From Microcaldota archaeon (GTDB lineage: Archaea > Micrarchaeota > Micrarchaeia > Norongarragalinales > WALN01): a stretch of DNA of 11,058 bases. Positions 1 to 4,834 of this stretch are shown in pieces. Under the pieces are notes generated by a model that was not told the origin of the DNA, did no database searches, and saw only the letters and a list, made by a program, of their open reading frames with translations. Both the position numbers and the translations under genes were made by a program. The DNA lies in contig WALN01000021.1 in NCBI GenBank assembly GCA_015522865.1, positions 1 to 11,058 on the forward strand, read 5' to 3'. Position 1 is the first letter of the stretch, and each line of letters begins with the position of its first letter.

Positions 1-97
1 CATCTACATCTTCTGCCTCTGCTGCGTTCATAAATTCTTCTATATTCAACTCTTTAGAAAGGCCTAATTTTTGTGAAATTTTAGAGAAAATACCCAT
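1..97 (-). CDS. sepF: Probable archaeal SepF (DUF552) cell-division protein, N-terminal part only
   Basis: The reading frame begins at the ATG at 97-95 and leaves the window after 32 codons. The visible N-terminus starts MGIFSKISQKLGLSKEL and continues into an acidic stretch (IEEFMNAAEAEDVD). A short amphipathic basic helix starting MG, followed by an acidic linker, is how archaeal SepF proteins begin. In that family the helix binds the membrane and the downstream DUF552 core links FtsZ to it. The core lies outside the window, so the call rests on the N-terminus alone. A Shine-Dalgarno-like GGTGA (109-105) sits 7 nt before the ATG. The gene is divergent from the surface stalk gene. Alternative: an unrelated small protein with a similar amphipathic N-terminus. 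Confidence 0.55.
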   Translation of the reverse strand, partial: MGIFSKISQKLGLSKELNIEEFMNAAEAEDVD

Positions 98-128
98 TTT
101 CTAATCACCGTAGAAATTACACAAAGAG

Positions 129-137
129 TATTAAATA
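129..137 (-). promoter_or_regulatory. Putative TATA box of the sepF-like gene
   Basis: On the minus strand this reads TATTTAATA. Its centre is about 36 nt upstream of the ATG at 97, so a start site 25-27 nt downstream would give a leader of about 10 nt containing the GGTGA ribosome-binding site. The motif is nearly palindromic, so it could also be read on the plus strand. This is a pattern match only. Confidence 0.35.
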
Positions 138-159
138 GTTTTTGCTTTTATGGAAAGAA

Positions 160-167
160 TTTAAAAG
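160..167 (+). promoter_or_regulatory. Putative TATA box of the surface stalk gene
   Basis: TTTAAAAG is centred near 163.5. A start site about 26 nt downstream falls near 190, giving a short leader that just includes the GGGGAG ribosome-binding site at 190-195. A second A/T box (TTAAATAG, 131-138) is an alternative that would give a leader of about 40 nt. Confidence 0.35.
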
Positions 168-198
168 CCTCCCTAGGTAATTTAAAGTAGGGGAGAAA

Positions 199-1869
199 AT
201 GATGAAAATATGTGTTTTATTAGTTGGGATGGTATTATTTTTTGGATTTGCTCTTGCGAATCCAGTCCACTTCACAATGTCAGGGACAGTTTCAGGCAAC
301 ACATTATCAGGAAATACATCTGGGGATTTAAGCGGGAATGTAACATTTACGACTAACGAGGAGTTTGATAGCACCTCAACTACGGTCGGGCTGACTAATG
401 GAACATTTACCTATGGAGATGGAAGCAACATGTCAGGTGTGTTTTCTGGGGGGATAGTTAACAACTCAGGAAATTTGTCCAAAGGCACAATGATAGTTAA
501 CAGTGGAGATGGAACATATCAATACACTTCCTTGCTTGGCGTTTTCAGAATAGTAGTGGATACTGTTGCGAACACTTGGAGCGGAGAAGCATGGGGCGAT
601 ATGTCCGATTTCTACAACAAGTCGGATATAGACACGATGGTAAGCGCTTTGCAGTCAAATGATACCGCTCAACAACAGCAAATTAATGATTTGATTTACA
701 ATGTAACATTACTCTCGAATAACGTAACTGCTCTGTGGACTAATGCTTCCTTACAAGAGCAGGAAATTCAAAACAACTCCCAGAACATAACCAACCTCTG
801 GCAAAATGCCTCAGCACAACAGAACCAAATCAACAACAACACAGCAAACATAACAGCTTTGTGGAACAACGCATCAGCACAACAGAACCAAATCAACAAC
901 AACACAGCAAACATAACAGCTTTGTGGAACAACGCATCAGCACAGCAAAACCAAATCAACAACAACACAGCAAACATAACAGCTTTGTGGAACAACGCAT
1001 CAGCACAACAGAACCAAATCAACAACAACACAGCAAACATAACAGCTTTGTGGAATAACGCATCGTTACAAGAGGCCGAGATTCAAAACAACACCCAGAA
1101 CATAACTGACTTATGGCAGAACGCATCAGCACAAGAAACTGAAATCCAAAACAATGCAGACAACATCACCAATCTCTGGAACAATGCCTCAGCACAAGAG
1201 GCCGAGATTCAAAACATTAACAATAGTGTTAGTAAAAACGCAGAAGATATTGAAGCACTCAGAGCTTCGATTAGTTCTTTGAGTGACTATGTTCATACTC
1301 AGATACAGCGTTTGGATACAAGAATAGACACGATCCAGGACCAGATACAAGAAGTCGAGCCAAGCTATGAGCAGACAATCTATCCCTTTGGAGCAGAAGC
1401 GAGCAGCTCTAAACAATCAAAATTTACAAATATAGACAAATTGCTTGGCAAACTGCTAGATACGGTTTACAATGGAGCAACACCAACGTTTTCAGGAGTG
1501 AGAGTGCAGAAGTGTGTTACAGTCCCGGCAGACATAAATATTGGAGGTAGAGAAACTGAATTGTGTTGGACAGAACCTAAGTTCGATGCAGAGCTAAAAT
1601 TCGATAATAAGTCGATACATATAATAATTGGGCCCAGTGATGTCACCCCCCATGTAAGCTGGGAAACGGGAGAGTTAACAATTAAACCGGACAGGCAGGT
1701 AAAATGGTTTGCATTAATTAAGCGCCCATATGAAAGAGCGACAGCGGAAATTCACTCTTATATTCCCAATTCAGAAGTTTCTTCTTTAGGCTCCTCTGCC
1801 AACTCCGCCAAAAGTGCTTATTGCTCAACACCATACTTAGCAAACATGATGAACATAAGTTGCGGGTAG
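199..1869 (+). CDS. Secreted surface protein with head, long 21-residue-repeat coiled-coil stalk and Cys-containing C-terminal domain
   Basis: No named family is recognised. Residues 1-20 are a signal peptide (one Lys, a hydrophobic core, then ALA before NP), suggesting signal peptidase I cleavage after A20. Residues 21-135 are a Ser/Thr/Asn/Gly-rich, probably beta-sheet head. At 138-147 the motif FYNKSDIDTM resembles the Y-x-K-S-[ED]-[IV]-D element that precedes coiled coils in phage tail fibres. Residues about 144-388 form a heptad coiled coil with seven 21-residue units of the type AQQNQINNNTANITALWNNA, each carrying about three N-x-S/T sequons. The Asn/Gln-rich stalk then grades into a more charged coil (about 350-388). 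The last 168 residues hold four Cys, probably paired as disulfides, and no transmembrane helix, so anchoring is unexplained. GGGGAG at 190-195 is 3 nt from ATG 199 but 6 nt from ATG 202, so translation may start at 202. Role inferred: trimeric fibre or adhesin. Confidence 0.9.
   Translation: MMKICVLLVGMVLFFGFALANPVHFTMSGTVSGNTLSGNTSGDLSGNVTFTTNEEFDSTSTTVGLTNGTFTYGDGSNMSGVFSGGIVNNSGNLSKGTMIVNSGDGTYQYTSLLGVFRIVVDTVANTWSGEAWGDMSDFYNKSDIDTMVSALQSNDTAQQQQINDLIYNVTLLSNNVTALWTNASLQEQEIQNNSQNITNLWQNASAQQNQINNNTANITALWNNASAQQNQINNNTANITALWNNASAQQNQINNNTANITALWNNASAQQNQINNNTANITALWNNASLQEAEIQNNTQNITDLWQNASAQETEIQNNADNITNLWNNASAQEAEIQNINNSVSKNAEDIEALRASISSLSDYVHTQIQRLDTRIDTIQDQIQEVEPSYEQTIYPFGAEASSSKQSKFTNIDKLLGKLLDTVYNGATPTFSGVRVQKCVTVPADINIGGRETELCWTEPKFDAELKFDNKSIHIIIGPSDVTPHVSWETGELTIKPDRQVKWFALIKRPYERATAEIHSYIPNSEVSSLGSSANSAKSAYCSTPYLANMMNISCG
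811..1062 (+). repeat. Four near-identical 63-bp tandem repeats in the stalk gene
   Basis: Units are 811-873, 874-936, 937-999 and 1000-1062. Units 1 and 2 are identical. Unit 3 differs by two substitutions (CAGCAA for CAACAG) and unit 4 by one (AAT for AAC). All differences are synonymous, so the 21-residue protein unit is exactly conserved. Diverged copies of the same protein unit flank the array (about 748-810 and 1063-1188). The DNA identity indicates recent duplication or gene conversion, and the unit keeps both the reading frame and the three-heptad register. Confidence 0.95.
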
Positions 1870-1878
1870 GTTCTGAAC

Positions 1879-1885
1879 TTTTTTT
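1879..1885 (+). terminator. Possible T-run terminator after the stalk gene
   Basis: Seven consecutive T residues start 10 nt after the TAG stop, in the 20-nt gap between two convergent genes. Archaeal termination often uses T-runs without a hairpin. No stem is evident here. Terminator function is inferred from position. Confidence 0.35.
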
Positions 1886-1889
1886 GAGT

Positions 1890-2711
1890 TTATTTTTCTT
1901 CATGTATCTCTACTACATCTCCATCTTTTAGCCTATAGTCCATCCCAACCTGCTGCCCTGGGAACTTTGTGGAGCCCCACACTTTTGCAAACTTAGCGTT
2001 TTTCTTTTTCAGCATCTCAGCCACTTTTTTAAGGGGCTCTCCCTTTTTCAGCACTATTGGCTCTTCATAGTCAGCCGCCTCTCTCGGACTCTTCGTAAAA
2101 ACCCTTATTATGCCGAGCTTTTTATAAATCTCCTCTTTCAGTTTTTCTAAATCTTCAAAAATTTCTTTGTTTTTAAACAGTATTTTTTCTTTTTTAAAAT
2201 TTTTTTCTATGAATTTCTTTTCCTCCTCATTTTTTACAAGCGCCATTATCAAATCCGCATTATTTGCAAAACCTTTTAGCAGGCCAATATTTTCCTTTGT
2301 TATGCTCGGAGTATCCACAAACTGAATTTTTGCTTTTTTGATAGTCACAACACCCAGATTTGACTGTTGAGTTTCAAATGCTATACTTGTAGATGCATAG
2401 TGAGTACCAGCCAACAAATTAAGCAGTTTTGTTTTGCCACTGTTTTCAAAACCAATTATACATGCTTGTACGCCGTGCTTTTTCGGGAATATTTTTGCCC
2501 CCCCTTTTTTGCCTTTTTTTCCTTTTTCTATCTCCTTCCTTAATTTTGCAATTTTTGTTTTTATTTCCTTGAGCAGAGATTCTGCTGCCTTATGCTTTGG
2601 AGCTTTGGAAAGCATTTCCTTTAATGCCTCTAATTTCTCCTCGTTTGTTTTTGCATTTCTATATTTTTCCTCGGCTGCATAATACTCCGGTCCTGCATTA
2701 AGTGAAGCCAT
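1890..2711 (-). CDS. Small DRG/Obg-like GTPase with C-terminal TGS domain
   Basis: The 273-residue protein has three parts. Residues 1-71 are a charged, Lys/Glu-rich helical segment ending in GKKGKKGG, as at the start of archaeal DRG-like proteins. Residues 82-200 are a P-loop GTPase core with G1 GFENSGKT (87-94) and a G3-like DTPS (133-136). Residues 201-272 are a TGS domain, an RNA/ribosome-associated fold of DRG and Obg-related GTPases and threonyl-tRNA synthetase. It is shorter than classical DRG (about 365 residues) and lacks the usual inserted domain. A proper NKxD G4 motif is not visible. The closest string is NKEI (181-184), so guanine specificity is uncertain. The start is well supported: GAGGGAGGG (2725-2717) lies 5 nt before the ATG, and the upstream methyltransferase stop is 1 nt away. 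A ribosome-linked role is inferred. Confidence 0.85.
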   Translation of the reverse strand: MASLNAGPEYYAAEEKYRNAKTNEEKLEALKEMLSKAPKHKAAESLLKEIKTKIAKLRKEIEKGKKGKKGGAKIFPKKHGVQACIIGFENSGKTKLLNLLAGTHYASTSIAFETQQSNLGVVTIKKAKIQFVDTPSITKENIGLLKGFANNADLIMALVKNEEEKKFIEKNFKKEKILFKNKEIFEDLEKLKEEIYKKLGIIRVFTKSPREAADYEEPIVLKKGEPLKKVAEMLKKKNAKFAKVWGSTKFPGQQVGMDYRLKDGDVVEIHEEK

Positions 2712-2712
2712 G

Positions 2713-3297
2713 CTATCCCTCCCTCTGCGCCTTCAACACGACCAACTCCTCAAAGAAAAATTTTTTCCTTCCCACAATCTGCACATTAAAATCTGCCTTT
2801 TTTAATTTATTTATTATTTTCTCATGTTTATTCAGCGAACTCAAAACCATTAATAAAATCCCGCCCCTTTCCAGATGTTTTGCAAACTCTGCCAAAAATT
2901 TGTTAATTATTTTATTCCCACTTTCTCCCCCATCAAATGCTAAATTAATGTTTCCTTTCAGCTTTTCTTCTTTTTTTGTTGGCAGGTATGGTGGATTAAA
3001 TATAATTGTATCAAATTTTCCGCCTATTTTTTCAAACAAATTACTTGCAATAAATTTTGTTTTTTTCTCTACACTATTCAATTTTGCATTCTCTTCGCTT
3101 GATTTTACCGCCTCTTTATTAATATCTACTCCCCACACGCTTGTTACTTCTTTTTTATTGGCTGCTATTATTGATTGAATGCCGTTCCCGCACCCGACAT
3201 CTAACACCTTCCCCAAAGCGTATTTCTCAACTGCATCGCCAAGCATTTCTGAGTCCTCTCCCCCCTCATAAACTTCTCTGTTTTGCCTTAATTTCAT
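2713..3297 (-). CDS. HemK2/Mtq2-type protein-(glutamine-N5) methyltransferase
   Basis: This 194-residue Rossmann-fold SAM-dependent methyltransferase has motif I VLDVGCGNG (31-39), an acidic ribose-binding D58 in GVDIN, and the catalytic NPPY (101-104) that binds the substrate glutamine amide. The N-terminal VYEGGEDSEML (9-19) corresponds to the VYEPxEDSFLL signature of the archaeal/eukaryotic HemK2 branch, and FDGGESGNKII (121-131) is typical of HemK proteins. The length matches the N-domain-less HemK2/Mtq2 form and not bacterial PrmC. Family members methylate the Gln of the GGQ motif in class I release factors, often with Trm112. No Trm112 gene is visible here. It is first in an operon with the TGS GTPase, separated by 1 nt. 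No ribosome-binding site lies close to the ATG, but a TATA-like box sits about 25 nt upstream, fitting a leaderless mRNA. Confidence 0.9.
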   Translation of the reverse strand: MKLRQNREVYEGGEDSEMLGDAVEKYALGKVLDVGCGNGIQSIIAANKKEVTSVWGVDINKEAVKSSEENAKLNSVEKKTKFIASNLFEKIGGKFDTIIFNPPYLPTKKEEKLKGNINLAFDGGESGNKIINKFLAEFAKHLERGGILLMVLSSLNKHEKIINKLKKADFNVQIVGRKKFFFEELVVLKAQREG

Positions 3298-3318
3298 ATA
3301 TTAAATTCCCTTCCCCTC

Positions 3319-3326
3319 TATTTATT
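3319..3326 (-). promoter_or_regulatory. Putative TATA box of the mtq2-like/GTPase operon
   Basis: The minus strand reads ATAAATAG (3326-3319), centred about 25 nt upstream of the ATG at 3297. This spacing puts transcription initiation at or next to the start codon, consistent with a leaderless transcript. A purine stretch, GAGGGGAAGGGA, lies between box and ATG but is too far from the ATG for a normal Shine-Dalgarno contact. Confidence 0.45.
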
Positions 3327-3371
3327 GTTTTTTGTGATTTTGCCGATTGTCGATGCTTATTGCGTTAATTA

Positions 3372-3379
3372 TTTATATT
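3372..3379 (+). promoter_or_regulatory. Putative TATA box of the HTH regulator gene
   Basis: TTTATATT is centred 23-24 nt before the ATG at 3399, with no Shine-Dalgarno sequence in between. This favours a leaderless mRNA starting at or near 3399 and argues against the upstream TTG (3378), which overlaps the box itself. Confidence 0.5.
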
Positions 3380-3398
3380 GAGCGTGCCTATTGTACGT

Positions 3399-4070
3399 AT
3401 GGATGAGCTGAAAAATAAAATGGCAGGAGAAATTGTTTTAGCGCCCAACCCGGGCCTGGCTATGAAAAAGTGGAGAGAGCTATTCAAAATTCCCCAAATG
3501 GAGCTGGCAAATTATTTAAATATTTCCGCATCCACTATTAGCGACTACGAGAGCGGTAGAAGAAAGAGCCCAGGCATAGGAGTTGTAAAGCGCTTTATAG
3601 ACGCTCTGCTGGAGATAGACAAAAATAAGGGCGGAGAAATAATTAAGCGGTTTCAGCAGAAAAGCGAGGGTTTTTTTGAAGCAATAAATTTTATGCAGGC
3701 GGTTACTGCAGATAAATTCGCCCGCTTGATAAAAGCAAAAACAGTTGCCTGCACAGATGCTCTTGACCGACTGATATTTGGAGCAACAATTGTTGACAGT
3801 TTGAAAGTTATACTTGACATGCCTTATGAAAACCTTATAAGAATTTACAGCACCACTTCTCAGAGAGCGCTGTTTTTCACTGGAGTTGAAACGGGCAGGT
3901 CGCCGATGGTTGCGGTTAGAGTTGCACCAATAAAACCAGCCATTGTTGTTATCCATTCCCCCAAAAAAGTCGACCCCCTTGCCATAAGAATAGCCGAATC
4001 CGAGCACATACCATTAATGCAGTGCAACACGAGAATAAATAAAGTGAGAGAAATTCTTAAAAAGTTATAA
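3399..4070 (+). CDS. Archaeal XRE-type HTH transcriptional regulator with conserved C-terminal domain
   Basis: From ATG 3399 the protein has 223 residues. Residues about 20-60 are a Cro/CI-type helix-turn-helix: the recognition region is LNISASTISDYESGRRKSPG (40-59), with MELANYL just before it. Residues about 95-223 form a second domain containing GATIVDSLKVIL, YSTTSQRALFFTGVETGRSP and VAVRVAPIKPAIVVIH. I recognise this as the conserved C-terminal part of a widespread, uncharacterised group of archaeal HTH regulators. Its ligand is unknown. The frame stays open upstream to TTG 3378 (7 more codons), but the TATA-like box covers that codon, so ATG 3399 is preferred. The gene is divergent from the mtq2-like operon across about 100 bp, and its last 6 nt overlap the end of the convergent NMD3 gene. 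Possible autoregulation is inference. Confidence 0.87.
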   Translation: MDELKNKMAGEIVLAPNPGLAMKKWRELFKIPQMELANYLNISASTISDYESGRRKSPGIGVVKRFIDALLEIDKNKGGEIIKRFQQKSEGFFEAINFMQAVTADKFARLIKAKTVACTDALDRLIFGATIVDSLKVILDMPYENLIRIYSTTSQRALFFTGVETGRSPMVAVRVAPIKPAIVVIHSPKKVDPLAIRIAESEHIPLMQCNTRINKVREILKKL

Positions 4071-4703
4071 TTTTATCAAAAAAGTGGTTCTATATTTTCT
4101 CTTCCCTTCTCTATTTTGCCCAATAAGTTTTTTGCTTATTTTTGCTCTTATTTTCAACTCATTTATCGCCTTAATTACCGCTTTCGAATTTACTGCAATC
4201 ACGTCTACCCCCTTTTTGACTTCATGTTCTTGCTTTATCATCCCGCCGCATTTTTCAATTTCTTCCTCTAATCTCCTCTTAATTTTATTTCTTCCCCTTA
4301 TTTGTATAATTGAATCGAAGTATTCGGAGCTCTTTATTCTGCATTCATCGCATTTTTCTTTTACTATATTTATTACTAAATTTTTTATTACTTCTACTCT
4401 TACTCCTTTTACTCTCAAAATTATACTAAGTTTTGCAAACCATTTTTTCTTTGCTTTTCTTAACTCCAAAACACTCCATTCCACTTCCTCCTCTGTTCTC
4501 ATCTTTTTTAACAGCCATTTTTTAACGTTCCTTACGCTTCCCTCCTCTTTGTTGTTTATTTTGCCGCAAATTGGGCATACTCTAAGCACCAGTTTTCTTG
4601 GAAATTTAACTACCTCAAATCTCTTCAAATAGCATTTTTTGCAAAAATTACCTATAAATTCTACCTCTTTTTCGCTTCTTCCGCACACCGGGCATATTTT
4701 CAT
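4065..4703 (-). CDS. Short NMD3-family protein (large ribosomal subunit maturation factor)
   Basis: The 212-residue protein has four CxxC pairs: C4/C7, C21/C24, C43/C46 and C118/C121. The first two fit one zinc ribbon. The last two fit a second zinc site split by a helical/beta insertion, as in NMD3. The segment CDECRIKSSEYFDSIIQIRG (118-137) is a strong NMD3 signature, and the C-terminal RTTFLIKL resembles the conserved end of the NMD3 central domain. Eukaryotic NMD3 is the 60S export adaptor and binds the subunit joining face; archaeal homologues are assumed to act in 50S maturation. Typical archaeal NMD3 is about 350 residues, so the C-terminal eIF5A-like part is absent here. The ATG lacks a ribosome-binding site. 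A weak A/T box, TTAATTA (4732-4726), is centred 26 nt upstream. It ends convergently, overlapping the HTH gene by 6 nt. Confidence 0.85.
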   Translation of the reverse strand: MKICPVCGRSEKEVEFIGNFCKKCYLKRFEVVKFPRKLVLRVCPICGKINNKEEGSVRNVKKWLLKKMRTEEEVEWSVLELRKAKKKWFAKLSIILRVKGVRVEVIKNLVINIVKEKCDECRIKSSEYFDSIIQIRGRNKIKRRLEEEIEKCGGMIKQEHEVKKGVDVIAVNSKAVIKAINELKIRAKISKKLIGQNREGKRKYRTTFLIKL

Positions 4704-4804
4704 AATACAATTTTTATATGCGCAGTAATTAAGCTTTCGTTATTTACATTTTTTGCGTTGTTGTATTCTTTTGGGAGTTATTTTTGCCAAATTTCCACAA
4801 AGCA

Positions 4805-4812
4805 TTTTAATA
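4805..4812 (+). promoter_or_regulatory. Putative TATA box of the giant surface protein gene
   Basis: TTTTAATA is centred 26-27 nt before the ATG at 4835, and no Shine-Dalgarno sequence precedes that ATG. The spacing fits a leaderless transcript. A second A/T box (TATTATATT, 4824-4832) lies too close to the ATG to serve it in the standard way. The rest of the 4704-4834 intergenic gap is A/T-rich with no other recognisable element. Confidence 0.45.
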
Positions 4813-4834
4813 ACCTTTTTCACTATTATATTGT

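Noticed and set aside
199..205. ATGATGA resembling a C box of a C/D guide RNA
   Set aside because: It is the start codon pair of the stalk gene, and no matching D boxes with suitable spacing were seen.
768..1040. Minus-strand frame with repeated hydrophobic units (MFAVLLLIWFCCADALFH...)
   Set aside because: It exists only because the 63-bp stalk repeats are open on the opposite strand. The plus-strand frame has a signal peptide, heptads and silent-only variation.
861..1058. Second plus-strand frame inside the repeats
   Set aside because: It starts and ends within the repeat array in another frame, with no ribosome-binding site. It is a product of repeat periodicity.
811..1062. Possible CRISPR array
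   Set aside because: Units are directly contiguous with no spacers and lie in a coding frame with synonymous changes.
2434..3178. Plus-strand Phe/Ser-rich frames opposite the GTPase and methyltransferase genes
   Set aside because: They are antisense to genes with clear family motifs. Their composition is that expected from the complement of Lys/Glu-rich coding sequence.
3378..3380. TTG as start of the HTH regulator
   Set aside because: It overlaps the TATA-like box, has no ribosome-binding site, and would add seven residues outside the recognisable protein. ATG 3399 fits promoter spacing better.
4084..4632. Plus-strand 182-codon frame opposite the NMD3 gene
   Set aside because: It is antisense to a recognisable zinc-ribbon protein and is Phe/Ser/Ile-rich as a complement artefact.
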